Of a stretch of DNA of 64,000 nucleotides, positions 44,912 to 56,207 are shown piece by piece (position 1 is the first letter of the stretch; each line of letters starts with the position of its first letter). The translations under genes were made by a program, and so were the position numbers. A model generated the notes under the pieces. The model saw only the letters and a program-made list of their open reading frames with translations. It had not been told where the DNA came from and ran no database searches. Location: positions 124,001 to 188,000 of the forward strand of contig JAUTXW010000877.1 of NCBI GenBank assembly GCA_030620095.1, written 5' to 3'. The stretch is from Kuschelorhynchus macadamiae. Lineage: Eukaryota > Arthropoda > Insecta > Coleoptera > Curculionidae.

Positions 44912-47473
44912 CAGTGTGTCCCAGATTCGCTTCTCTATACAGGGATCTCGGCTCCTATTATACCTACAGCAAAGGCTAAATGGGGAAAGTTTTAGAGGAA
45001 TCTTATTGAATTCGATATCCGGCTTCAGATTTACGATCGATCAATTGTTTTTGGAAATATCGGGAAAAAAACGAAAATGGCGGATTTCGTTTTTTTTGGC
45101 CTCAACTTTCATTTTTCTTATGGCCGCCATATTGGAGTATATCCAGAACGGTAAATTTGACAGCTGCCAAAATGTGGCATTATTCGGACACATTTTTAAG
45201 ACAAATAAGATGGCGTATACGACGTCTTCATTGTTTTTTGCTAACCCGCAACCCGCGGATACAATAATAACAATAAAAATCGAGACATTTTACAAGCTAT
45301 CAACAAAAACCCTAGTGCATCGGTAAGAACTGTAGAACAGGAAACTAATGTACCAAAATCAACAGTACAGAGAGTTTTAAAAAAGAATAAGTACCATCCA
45401 TACAAACCCATAATAGTACAAGGACTTAAAGAAACTGATTTTCTAAGACGACTACAGTTCTGTGAGTGGTATACTAGGAGATGTAATGAAAATCCTGATT
45501 TTGTAAATCATGTCTTGTGGTCCGATGAGAGCAGGTTCACGAATTGTGGAGTCTTTAATAGGCACAACCGTCATCATTGGGCTGTGCAAAATCCTCACGA
45601 AGTGGCAGAGAGACGTCTACGGATCAGATTTGGAAGTAACGTTTGGTGGAGGATCGTTGGTAAGTTAATCCAACCAATCTTTTTTAAATAGGCACCAAAT
45701 GATGGTCAAATAATTTTTTTTTTTTCGTTTAGTTCTTTAAAGATACTAAAAGAGTATAATCTAATAAAAAAAAAAGTAAAACGTTCTACTCTAGTCAGTC
45801 AACTTTTTTTTTGATTTTGTATTATATTTTTATTCAATCATTTTGTATTGTAGTTTCGAAGATCCTATAAAAATAGAATTGGGTTCTATAATTTTATTAA
45901 CACTTTATCTAAATTTCTGCAGATTTAGCTAATTCTCTAAAATTATTTTTGTCTGAATCTAATGATTTATTATTACCTGGGAAGCGTTCTTGCGTTATGA
46001 AAAAAATACCATATTAATCAAATGTCGAATTATTTTTCGATTTTCATTATGATTTATAGAAAGGCGTTCAGCTGTATTTTCGAATAATTTAAATTTTAAA
46101 GCGCAAGGGGTTTGTTCTTTTGATATTTTATGTTTTATTAAGGCACGGTGTACTTCTTTAAGATTATTATATCACTAAAATAAATTGATTTAGTATTTCC
46201 GAAATTAATATGCAATACCAACAAATTAATTTATTACTGCTATTACTTCCCACTACCCAAATATGTTTTTCTTTTTATAATAAAGCTGAATAGGTTTCAA
46301 CTGTATACAAGCTCATTCATTACGGGATGTTTCGATAATTATTTTTGGAAAGAAAATATCTACTTTTTAATAATGATAATTTTCTATTTATAAATTATTA
46401 ATCATTTCAAGAAATCGACTTATTGGACCATTTTTGTTTGACTACAACCTAAACAGGCAGAGGTACCTAGAGCTTTTGCGAAACCAGGTTGTACCAGCTT
46501 TACGAGCTATTCTAACGGAAGATGAATTAAGAAGAACTTGGTTTTAACAAGACGGATGTCCGGCTCACAATACCATTCAAGTCAGGAACTTCTTCAGAGA
46601 GCAGTTTGACGAAAGAATAATTTCTTTAAATGGTCCAATATCTTGGTCTCCTAGATCCCCTGACCTGTCGCCCTTGGATTTCTACCTCTGGGATCACACG
46701 AACAATGAAATCTATGAATTTGATACCCCCGTGACCATAGAAATCCTGAGACAAAGAGTTCTGGACACATTTAGAAATATTAACCGAAATACACTTACCA
46801 GAGTTGTACCAAGAACAGTCACCATTTGTCAAAAATGTCTCGATGCAAATGGACGTCATTTTGCAGATTTCTAAATTAATGTTACTCACTTACAAAGTAG
46901 TTAAAGCTCATTTAGATTTTTTTAAGTCGTTATTTACGTTCATGTTGTATTGAAAATTCAATGCGTTCAGTACATTACTTACTTATTAATGTAATCTTGT
47001 GTCAAATAAATCATGGCCTCCTTTAAAAACATCGAAACCTAATTTACAAAGTGTAATATTTTGATGACACTAAAATCTTTAATGCACTTGTGAGATATCA
47101 CTAGACTGGAAATTTTAGGCTCTCTCCAAAAATCGAAAAATCCAATATGGCGGTCATAAGAAAAATGAAAGTTGAGGCGGGTTAACAAAAAACAATGAAG
47201 ACGTGTCGTATACTTAATCTTATTTGTCTAAAAAATGTTTCCGAATAATGTCACATTTTGATAGCTGTCAAATTTACCGTTCTGGATATACTGGCGAAAA
47301 TCGAAATCCGCCATTTTCGGTTTTTCGCCGATATTTCTCAAACTTATTGATGGATCGTAAATCTGAAGCCTGATATCGAATGCAATAAGTTTCCTCTAAA
47401 ACTTTCCCTATTTAACCTGTAGGTATAATAGGAGCCGAGATCCCTATATAGAGAAGCGAATCTGGGACACACT
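44912..47473 (+). mobile_element. DD41D element E inserted in the SINE
   Basis: Ends are cagtgtgtcccagattcgc (44912) and its inverse ending 47473, each next to TA. About 200 bp match directly, and more of the arms match in a rearranged order (atggcggatttcg, gacagctgccaaaatgtg and ccaatatggcgg occur on both sides). The first bases resemble family A (caatgtgtcccaaatttgg), so A and E are sister families. Confidence 0.88.
45290..46873 (+). pseudogene. DD41D transposase of element E (two exons, N-terminus missing)
   Basis: Exon 1 is open from about 45290 (INKNPSASVRTVEQETNVPK) through STVQRVLKKNKYHPYKPI and VLWSDESRFTNCGVFN to a donor ggtaagtta at about 45660. The intron is about 750 bp, against 56 bp in family A, at the homologous place. 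Exon 2 from about 46410 reads RLIGPFLFDYNLNRQRYLEL, WF-stop-QDGCPAHNT (CAA changed to TAA at about 46546) and LSPLDFYLWDHTNNEIYEF, ending at 46873. The last two catalytic Asp are 41 residues apart. The first 50 or so codons are deleted, and exon 1 has no Met, so simple ORF finding misses it. Confidence 0.85.
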
Positions 47474-47599
47474 GTATACATCTTGATATAAGATAGGTTT
47501 CAAGACACTTACTGACCATCGCCAACCCCCGAATACGGGTACGGCACTTGAAAAAGAAGAATATTCGCTATTAGACAACTTAGTAGAAGCATTGATTGA

Positions 47600-48250
47600 A
47601 ATACACTTCTATCTGTACATTTTTCACTTTTCCACTCACATATCTGTTATGGTATCCACTTCTGTGGAAGTTCACCTGTTACAACGAATATTTTCAGGCT
47701 ACAAAAAAAAGTTATTAGCATTATCTCGAGGGTTGGACTTAGGATTCACTGCAAACCTCATTTTATCAGATTGCAAATGTTACCTTTGCCCTGATTTTTT
47801 ATTTACTATCAGCTTTTAGAGATTCATAGAAATTTTGGTTGTTGGAATACGAATTCACAATTTTCACACTTATAACACTCGATCTGCTAATTTGATAAGA
47901 CCCCCTAAGTTTAGATTTGAAAAATCAGTGAATAATGCATTATTGTATAATAAAATGCCAAACTCCTTTAAGTCTCTCCATCTTTCAAGTTTTAAACGTT
48001 TAAAGGTCAAGAAGCCTTTACTTACCAAATTAATTTTGTTCCTTATATTTGCATTGTTATATTTTCATTAATCTTATACAACTGTTTCTTGTGGTGGATT
48101 GTTTTAATTATATACCTAAGTGTGTTTTTTATTATTGTACGGTTTTAAGTATAAAAGTAGTAACTTTTTTGAAATATTCTATTTTATATGTTCGTACTAT
48201 TTTTAACTATTTTTTATGACGTGCTATCATTGTTTTTTGTAAACAAATGT
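47600..48250 (+). pseudogene. LINE 3-prime coding end and tail
   Basis: The frame at 47835-48071 reads HTYNTRSANLIRPPKFRFEK then SVNNALLYNKMPNSFKSL, the characteristic C-terminal block of many insect LINE RT proteins. The untranslated tail continues to about 48250. It probably belongs to the LINE at 44185-44598, now separated by the SINE and element E. Confidence 0.7.
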
Positions 48251-48289
48251 ATTCATTAAACAGTATGTCGATGTCTATGTCTATAACTA

Positions 48290-48530
48290 CAAAGAGTCTT
48301 AGTCTGCAATCCTAACACACTGTGATCTTTTCGATAAGTAGTTTTAAAAAACTACAGTCTTATCACTTAACTCTACATAGTGTAAAATTGAGAGCAGCAT
48401 TTCGTGATTTATTGTATCGAAGACTTGAGAAAAGCGTAGGAGCAAAAAAAGTGTAATTTGACCTGGATCTATAGCTCTAAGGACGTCATTATCAATATTT
48501 AATAATAAAGATAACCAGTCATGATCTCTC
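48290..48530 (-). pseudogene. LINE RT remnant (motif A region)
   Basis: Minus-strand reading: HDWLSLLLNIDNDVLRAIDP, then QVFDTINHEMLLSILHYVEL and SDKTVVF, NYLSKRSQCVRI. These are the motif A and fingers blocks of a Jockey-like RT, with one frameshift and one stop. Confidence 0.65.
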
Positions 48531-49049
48531 CAAAAAAAAACTACATATCTTTAACGGATGTGAATTTAATCTTTATACTTTAAGGAGGCGCTTACCAGCA
48601 ACATCCATTTATAAATCTTGAATCTTGAAGTATGGAAAGCAAACAACTCGCGAAATATACCAATTTTTTTTCCAACGGATTTCACAGTTTCATAATGACA
48701 TTCCTTATATATATATTCCTTATATTTATATCTAAAGTACCTGTAATAAGCATCCAGCGACGCTTCCGGCTCACCATCCTCAGGTTGTACAAAAAAACAA
48801 TAATAAAAGTAAATATTAGCAGTCACCATCCGATGTAAGCAAACCCAAAACGTCACTGGCGAAGCGTGTAGGGAGGGCAGGCGAGGCAGCAAGCGAGCGA
48901 GCGGGGGTCAGACCGTGAAACTACCGATAAACTTTATTGCATATTTCTAGAGCTGACATAAAATTAAAAATATAGGAGAATACCAGCATTAAACATTTGG
49001 CAGTGGGTAAGCAACTCTAATAACAGAAAAATCAATACTAAGTATTATT
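48531..49049. other. Spacer with a short GC-rich purine patch
   Basis: At 48868-48910 a run reads gtagggagggcaggcgaggc and agcgagcgagcgggggtc, unlike the AT-rich neighbourhood. No gene is recognised. Confidence 0.4.
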
Positions 49050-49069
49050 TATTTGCCGCTCCATATTCA

Positions 49070-49883
49070 TGGTTTTAATAATTTATTATATTTATTAAGA
49101 GAAAAATCCTTTAAATTTTCGGGGAGGCAATTCCACATTTGGATTGCTACCTAACTAAAAGACTTTTGAAAACCTGAAGTTCTGTGCTGCAGTACTCTAA
49201 AAGCACTTACATTCCTTGTAAAATGAGGGTGATTAAATGAGCAAAAGAGCGATTTTAAATAAGCCGGCTGACCAGTTTTTAAAACTTTATAAACCAGAGA
49301 AAACGTGTGACATTTGCCCCTGTTTGCCATGGATAAAATCAGGGAACTATTAAGATGCGGAGTAATATGGTCTCTATACGAAATATTATAAGAAAAACGC
49401 ATACACGTATTTTGAAGTTTTTGGATAGATGAAGCAACACGTACAGTCAAAGAACTGTCATAGATGATATCTGCATAATCAAGCAAAGATAGAATAAGTG
49501 TATTACATAAATAATACTTTGTTTTTGATGGCAAGAATTTTTTTAAGGTATAAAGTTTTTTTAAACCCATATATCCAAGACTAATTTTTTTTTAATATGT
49601 AATTGAAAAGTAAGTTCAGTGTCAAGGAGAATTCCTAAATTTTTTGCTACGGAAACGATTGGTATTGAAATATTATTTATCTTCACATCAAATATCTCTG
49701 ATATTCTGACTGTTACTTCTCTCTTCTTACTTAGTTTGACTTTTATTACTTCTGAATAAAAGGATACATGATTTCGATGCGTTTAATTTGAGGTTATGAT
49801 CGAGCGCAAACTGATTTATGTTATTTAAGTCGGAATTAAATTTTAGTTGTGAGTTATGTGAATCGTTAGCGGGAAAAGATATA
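49070..49883 (-). pseudogene. LINE RT C-terminal part
   Basis: Minus-strand phrases: SFPANDSHNSQLKFNSDLNN, INQFALDHNLKLNASKSC (after the RT catalytic box), then MGLKKLYTLKKFLPSKTKYY, LLDYADIIYDSSLTV and KLQNTCMRFSYNISYRDHIT. The frame at 49570-49151 is open for 139 codons and ends in the usual LPENLKDF-type tail near 49115 after a frame change. Stops at about 49575-49740 show decay. Confidence 0.8.
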
Positions 49884-50453
49884 TCGCGGGCGACCTGGCA
49901 TAACCTCCTAGCTTAAAAAGAAATATTTAAGGTTTTCTGTTAGGATTGCGGTTTTTATATAAACAAATCAAAGGATTTGTACAAAAAAATATAATATAAG
50001 ATTTGAGGCTTCTTTTATGTCACTTAGGAGATATTGCATGCGTAAAAGTTTTCAATAGGAGATTATTTTTAAGAAATAGGATAAATTTATACTAAAGTAA
50101 AATAGCAATATAGAGCACGTGATACTGTTTATTTGTATAAAAATCTACAAAATCATGACACAATTCTACAAATGAATTAAAAATGGGAAAAAAATTAATC
50201 CGAGAATCTTAATGTTTTTAATCTGAGGTAAGAAAAAAATCGTTTTAATAACTTACATGGCTAAAAACACAAACTTATTTTCTTTGGTAATAAAAAAATA
50301 TTAATTGTGCTATTCATTTAGTTCGAAAAAATTAATTTTAATTTTATTATAGTCAACTTAGTATTGAAAAAGAAATTTTTAATTATTCTTAAGAAGAACA
50401 AACAAGGAAATAAAAGTAGGTCATTTAGTGTGTAAATTAATGAGGCTAAATAA

Positions 50454-51101
50454 CTACTCATGAAGTAGATTGTCATAAAAACTATGGATGTCCTTTGGCA
50501 GAACTGTTTTAAGGTCCTGTAGATGTTGCCATTTCTCCTTTTTTATTCTACAAGGGCCTTTTAGAAGCTTAGGATACTCAACAATGGGAGCTAAAACTTT
50601 CGGCCTTAGAGGCAGATCAATGTACTCTCCATCATGGTCTAGTTTAACTTGAATTTTGCCTTCAGGTGTGTACTGTATACATTTAATATCATTGATAACG
50701 GGTTCATTAACTTTTTTACCCGGACGGATTGATGAGTATCTTAAGAATTTTGAGTCAGAATAATTTTAAAAAAACGTAGTCTAAAATTTCGACATGGTAA
50801 GGTTTTGGTACTACTCTTGCTTCTTTGGTTACATATGCATAATCGCTTGGTAAATGAATTTCGCGGTTTCGCAACTTCCTTTCTATGACGCTATGAACCG
50901 AGTCACATTCCATCTGAGTATGAAACGGTTCCAAATATTTTTGATACACACCTATCCGGTTATTTACTAAAAAATTCAAAAGTGCATTGGAAAGGACATT
51001 ATTTCCATTCTGATACCCACATCCATCAGAATAAAGAATGATGCATTTTTTATCAGGTGTTATGCAGTTTTTCTCTAAAAAATCGATAATACATGAGGTA
51101 C
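50454..51101 (-). pseudogene. C-terminal half of the 6.3-kb element transposase
   Basis: The translation from 51101 downwards reads SCIIDFLEKNCITPDKKCII, LYSDGCGYQNGNNVLSNALL (second catalytic Asp), then FHTQMECDSVHSVIERKLRN (probable third acidic residue) and YAYVTKEARVVPKPYHVEIL. After a frameshift at about 50760 it continues YSSIRPGKKVNEPVINDI to HSFYDNLLHE and the stop at 50454. This block is familiar from many insect proteins annotated only as uncharacterized. I infer that they are transposases because of the terminal repeats here. Confidence 0.75.
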
Positions 51102-52648
51102 TTCTTTAAATTGGTTCAAATCTTATCTTGGGAAAAGGCAACAACTTGTAAGGGCTAATGGTTCTGATTCTGATTGTAAGTTGATTACAAGTGGAGTCCC
51201 TCAAGGTTCAGTCTTGGGACCTATTCTTTTTTTGTTATACATTAATGATATCACGAACCTTAAAATTAATGGAAGAATTTCCCTTTTTGCTGACGACACA
51301 AGCATAACTTGGAGTGATTTTGATACAATGTCTTTACACTCTAGTATCTCCAAAGACTTGGTTATAATTAAGGCTTGGTCCGATTCCAATATGCTTTATT
51401 TTAATGTCGATAAAACGGTGGCGTTATCTTGTAAGGGAACTTTACAACCACTTCAGGTACATAACAGCAATATTGAATACGTAGAGTCGGTTAAATTCCT
51501 GGGTTTAAATATAAATAACAACCTAAAATGGTCTAATCATATTGACACCTTAACTAAAAAACTTTCTACCGCCTGCTTCGCCATTCGATCAGTTTCAAAA
51601 GAACTAGACGTTCCTTCTGCCAGACTTACTTATTTCTCTTTATTTGAATCCCACCTCCACCATGGCCTTCCCTTTTGGGGCTGCTGTACCACCGAGCAAT
51701 TTCGTAGTATTTTTATGCTTCAAAAGAGAGCCATTCGTTATTTGTTTGGTCTAAATAATAGAGCTCACTGCCAATACTATTTCAAAAAACATGAAATATT
51801 AACACTTCCTCCATTATTTATTTTAAAAACGGTATGTTTGCTGAGAAAACATATAAACACCCTCCCAGAAAGGCCAGAACATGTATATCCTACCAGAAAC
51901 TCTAGGCATGATATATACCTTCCCATTCCTTCCTCAGAATTAATAAAAAAATTAATTATTTACAACGCCATAAAACTTTACAACAATCTGCCAGTACATT
52001 TAAAATCTATCCTATGCTTGCACAATTTCGAAAAAACACCAAAGCATACCTCATTGAGAGACCATTTTACAGCGAGTAAGTCTCTTTAAATTGTCACTAA
52101 ATTCGCTTGTTTACTTAAATCTTTTGTGAGTCATGTCCTAACTCGTAACATAGAATTTTGAAAATCATCATATAGAGAAAAGGACTGTCGAACATTCACT
52201 TAAAACTTAATAATTTTTATTAGGTATTGGATTAAAAACAAAATTTAATTCTTTTTTGTATACTATATTCTACACTAGTTCGTTATACCTTCTGTTTAAC
52301 ATCACAATTATTTGTATAACTATAATAACATAGAGTTTGAGGTCGCATAGTTGCAATTTTGATTTCAATGTCATCGAAATTATTCACCTCGTACATGTGT
52401 GTTTGTTTACTTTTATAAGGCTATTAGGATTCATTAACTGTTTTGCGGCAATGTTATGTTATATTCTAACGTGTGTTTTACGATTTGGTAAATTGATAAT
52501 TTACATTTTTAAAAAGCATTGACCTATCGAAATTCCTTTCGATTAATGTTTTGATATGTCTTATTTTAGATATATTTTGCTTTGTCCATAAAATTGTCAA
52601 ATTTTTCTGCGGCAATAAAGCATACTTTTGTTTGTTTGTTTGTTTGTA
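51102..52648 (+). mobile_element. 5-prime truncated LINE with (TTTG)n tail, inside the 6.3-kb transposon
   Basis: It starts in the RT domain at about 51102 and ends with caataaagcatacttttg then four TTTG units (to 52648). The truncated start, RT frame, polyadenylation signal (52613-52618) and repeat tail are all typical of a LINE inserted by target-primed reverse transcription. The interrupted transposase reads across the site: STFT before, SCIIDFLE after. Confidence 0.85.
51113..52089 (+). pseudogene. LINE RT fragment, open for ~325 codons
   Basis: The reading begins WFKSYLGKRQQLV, then LITSGVPQGSVLGPILFLLY, RISLFADDTSITWSD (intact FADD box), VKFLGLNINNNLKWSNHIDT, LTYFSLFESHLHHGLPFWG and a C-terminal RNSRHDIYLPIPSSE block, ending at 52089. 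Only the start is missing, so it is a recent 5-prime truncated insertion. A Jockey/CR1-type LINE is likely. The endonuclease and first RT motifs are absent. Confidence 0.85.
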
Positions 52649-54290
52649 AACGTAGAAGCCGTCAACTGGTTATTTTGGTCCTCTGAGAACCAGTAACAAG
52701 TTACGTCGCGAGTGCCAAAATTATACATTGTGAAATTATGACAACATAATTTTGTTTTGAAGTACACAGTTCACCAGCCTGCAAAAAGGGCGAGAGCTTA
52801 ACAACCTGTAAATCCATGGTTAAAACTATTGCCTCTTCCTTTTCTGCGAGAGTCTTATCATCTGCTTTATGTTTTCTGCCCTTTTCTTTATTTTCAATGT
52901 GTTTTTTCCATTCTTGTTTTGTGACGTTCCTATATTTGTAAGCAGAACAGATGTTGCTTTAGTCTTTTTTCTGACGAAACAGCGACACATTTTTACTATG
53001 AAATACCTTGTTGAAGACATTTCGGCTAATAGAAGGGAAGTTCCGCTCCTGGCAATAACTGGCATAAACTTTGTATAGGTCACCTTAAGCTCTGGAAAGT
53101 AGTTTGTAAATATAACTTTAGAGTATCTCTACAGCTATAGTGAGCAGGTAATTTAGGTAACCGGTCAAAAAATTGGTTTAGGTGCCTGTATTTTTCTACA
53201 AAACGCTCTTTTACCGTATTTTTTGCACAAGGCTTTGCTGCAATACTATACGAGCTTGTATTGATCCATTCCTGTACCGTTTTGTAGCATTATTTTCCTT
53301 CTACACTCCTCAGTGAATTGAGAACAAAATATTTTTTTAGAACTTCTACATACTGGCGAATTACATGCTGGTTTTAACCTTTTTCATGCTCAGAAATTTG
53401 TTTAAATTTCCCTCCTTCTTTTTTAAAATCCACATACGCCTTGCTTTGCATTCGTAATTTTTTATTTTTTTGCTTAATCCATTCTCCTACTTCTTCCTTT
53501 CTTTCTTTTCCTTTCCGCGTCTGTATTGATTTCTTCTTCATTTATTGCTCCGTTTTCTGTGCTAGGAACTGCCTTAGTTTCAGACTCGTCCGCTGTCCGT
53601 CTGTTAGTGCCATCGACGTGCTCTTAGTCATTGTCTATGATGTTATTGGGGGCAGTAAAACTTTTTAACGAATCAGTAGTCTCCATTATTACTTCGGTTT
53701 TTTCTATTATTACATCGGGTTGCTGTATAGCATAACAGTGGATAATGCTTTGTTTCTGGTAAAACGTCTTTTCGAAAAGATCTTCAGTACTTTTTGTGGC
53801 AAACTCATATCCTGAACAACCATTCTTTAATACAATTAATGCATTATTACTAAAATTTTGGTCCAGATCGGTTGGCTTAGCTATAATTTCTTCAGGTTTC
53901 TCGGCTGTTATTTCTGGTCCCCGGTAGAAAATAAACTGCCAAAACCTTGTTCAGACGAATGCGAGATTGGTATGCTATTAAAAATTTAACTTTGGTCACA
54001 GTCAGTAATTTCGTCTATTTCATCATCCTGGGTAGGAAAATTACTGATTAAATCCGTTTCTGGCCAGCAGCATAAATCATTAGTCTTTAGTACTACTTTT
54101 TTTAGTCTCCAAAATGGCTAAGTTACTTAAACTACTATTAGAAGCTGGTAAATATTCATCATCTCCAATTATCACAGGCATATTTGTAATATCAAAAATA
54201 TCAGTTCTTTTTTCTGCGGCAATTTCATTATCATAAACGGGGCTCGTCAAAGATAACAAAGAAATTTTTTTTTAGTCCTAGCAGTCATAT
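52649..54290 (-). pseudogene. N-terminal and middle part of the 6.3-kb element transposase
   Basis: Followed from 54290 (near MTARTKK) downwards with many frame changes. The N-terminal third is hard to read. From about 53460 down: EWIKQKNKKLRMQSKAYVDF, then WINTSSYSIAAKPCAKNTVK, FVEKYRHLNQFFDRLPKLPA with HYSCRDTLKLYL, then KQEWKKHIENKEKGRKH and EEAIVLTMDLQVVKLSPF, where DLQ holds the probable first catalytic Asp, and FGTRDVTCYWFSEDQNN up to the LINE insertion. At least five frameshifts occur. Confidence 0.65.
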
Positions 54291-54657
54291 TGCAAAACTT
54301 CCTATGTTCAAAATATCGACTTGCAAATTCTCCTATCTGCAACGACAAGAGAAACAAAGGTTATTACGAAATCATGGCTCTTGGAATTAGACCGTGTCAA
54401 AATAGAATCACTTTCCGACGTTTCGCCTTCGATTGCACGAGGCATCTTCAGGGATCTTCACTTCACGAGATCGGAACACTGAATATGCTCGAAGAGACCC
54501 AGGCCGGCTATTTATAGTCGACCGGTGTTTACCGGAGCGTGACTCGGTGTAACGATCGGTTTCCACGTATGATGTAGACTGAAGCCCGTATCTCTATTAA
54601 AATTGTTAGGATGCTTATAAATTTCAATAGATTCTCTAATTTTTCTACTTCTAGCTT

Positions 54658-55645
54658 TTGAGGAGGAGGCCTTTGAGTCGTCTCCACTAAAACCAAAATC
54701 ATGGTTCAGATATATAGACGACACTTTTGTAATATGGCCACATGGTCCAGAAAACCTCCCTGGGTTTCTTGATCATCTAAATCAACAACATGCTAACATA
54801 AAATTTACAATGGAAATTGAATCAAAAGGCACGATTCCCTTTCTAGATGTTCTTGTACAAAGGAAAGTGGATGGTTCCCTTGGACACTCTTTATATAGAA
54901 AACCATCGCATACGAACAGGTACTTAAATGCAAATTCCCATCATCATCCAGCACAAAAGCAATCAGTCATTAATTCATTGGTTTACAGAGCTCTCGCGGT
55001 TTGTGACCAAAATTCTTTACAATCGGAAACAGAGAAACTGACTCAAGCCTTAAGAGGGAATGAATATTGCACTGATGATATTAGAGGATCAGTTAGAAAA
55101 TTAAATAATTAATAATCCTTCTCCACGAAATGATACTAAAAAGGAAATACCGATAGGAAATGTAGTTCTTCCATTTATACACGGAACCATAGACAAGACT
55201 GCAAGGTTACTTCGCCGGTCCAACATACGTACAATCTTCAACACACACAAGAAAATTGGACAATGTTTGAGATCGCCAAAGGAGATTATTCCTTTTCAAA
55301 CGGAAGAAGTATATGCAATTCCTTGTTCCTGTGGTGATGTTTATATTGGAGAAACTGGACGATCCATATCGACTAGGCTTAAGCAACATGAACGATGTAT
55401 CAGAAAGAAACAAATTGTACAATCTACTGTATCTGAACACCAACATTCTACCGCGCATGTCATAAATGTAAAAGAAACCAAAGTTCTTGCATCGGTTTCT
55501 GGACTCTATAAACGCAAAATTAGAGAATCTATTAAAATTTATAAGCATCCGGACAATTTTAATAGAGATACGGGCTTCAGTCTACATCATTCGTGGAAAC
55601 CGATCGTTACACCGAGTCACGCTCCGGTAAACACAGGTCGACTAT
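54658..55645 (+). pseudogene. PLE copy 2: RT end, linker and GIY-YIG endonuclease
   Basis: The body starts EEEAFESSPLKPKSWFRYID with the catalytic box RYIDDTFVIWPHG at about 54708, then GTIPFLDVLVQRKVDGSLGH, NSHHHPAQKQSVINSL, a stop/frameshift near 55110, KIGQCLRSPKEIIPFQTEE and the GIY-YIG domain VYAIPCSCGDVYIGETGRSI with STRLKQHERCIRKKQIVQ, and SEHQHSTAHVINVKETKVLA. The C-terminal frame 55267-55645 is open. Only one or two breaks are seen, and the N-terminal half is absent. Confidence 0.9.
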
Positions 55646-55702
55646 AAATAGCCGGCCTGGGTCTCTCCGAGCTCATTCAGTGTTCCGATCTCGTGAAGTG
55701 AA

Positions 55703-55750
55703 GATCCCTGAAGATGTCTCGTGCAATCGAAGGCGAAACGTCGGAAAATG
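55703..55750 (+). ncRNA. Hammerhead-like motif in PLE copy 2
   Basis: CTGAAGA (55708-55714) matches the CUGANGA core. Stem II is gtct/aggc (55716-55719 with 55731-55734), followed by GAAA (55735-55738) and GTC (55740-55742). Stem I beside the core is only three pairs here. One extra T lies between the core and stem II. PLEs are known to carry hammerhead ribozymes, so this may be a weakened one. Confidence 0.45.
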
Positions 55751-56207
55751 ATTCCATTTTGACACGGTCTAATCCCAAGAACCATGATTTCTTAATTGAC
55801 CACAGCCATGAAAGCGTTCATTCAAAGGTTATTACCTTTGTTTTGCGGAAATGATAAAACTTTTATAATCCTAAAACATGACTAATGAATCTGTGCGTTT
55901 GTAAGATCGTACTAAACGTAAAAAAAAGCAAAAACTTACCCTAAATTAATGTAAACCTACAACACTAGCGCGTGCTACCGCTTCGCGTTATAAAAGCTGA
56001 CTGCCTACTGAAAAATAGGATAATTTGCATGACACGTTAAACTGTATTGCTAATGGGAGATATTGTAAGGCACATTTTTAACTTATTTTAAATTTTTTGA
56101 CGTAAATGATAATTTGCCAGCGTATACGGTTAGTAATTAATAGTATAAATCTCTCATTTTCCATAAAATTTGGAGATAGGAGGTTTTGTCAGGTCGCCCG
56201 CGATATA

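Larger units (their letters stand above)
44599..47562 (+). mobile_element. tRNA-derived SINE, itself split by DD41D element E
   Basis: The head (44599-44671) looks like a tRNA, probably tRNA-Gly, since gcttccacccggaaggc resembles its anticodon arm. The body includes ggcaacgggaaaccac (44838-44853). The tail resumes after element E at 47474 with ccatcgccaacccccgaata and ends cacttgaaaaagaagaa near 47562. RNA polymerase III would transcribe it, and a LINE would supply reverse transcription. I find no clear target duplication. Confidence 0.8.
54368..55822 (+). mobile_element. Penelope-like element copy 2, with 13-bp target duplication
   Basis: caaaggttattac occurs at 54355-54367 and again at 55823-55835, a 13-bp target duplication in the 6.3-kb transposon. 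The insert has two parts: an inverted copy of the PLE 3-prime end (54368 to about 54657) and a 5-prime truncated + strand body (about 54658-55822). An inverted 3-prime segment at the front is a known PLE arrangement. Confidence 0.9.
49884..56203 (-). mobile_element. 6.3-kb DNA transposon with RNase H-fold transposase (Sola-like?)
   Basis: Terminal inverted repeats are tcgcgggcgacctggcataa at 49884 and the inverse ...tgtcaggtcgcccgcga ending 56203, about 27 bp with two or three mismatches. TATA flanks both sides (49880-49883, 56204-56207), consistent with a 4-bp target duplication. It carries one split minus-strand gene and two younger insertions: a + strand LINE at 51102-52648 and a PLE at 54368-55822. 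A 4-bp duplication and the transposase motifs point toward a Sola-type superfamily, but I cannot confirm this without a search. Confidence 0.7.

Noticed and set aside
48566..48892. 108-codon minus-strand frame ending in a GC-rich patch
   Set aside because: No domain recognised. It crosses sequence of mixed composition and lacks support from a neighbour.
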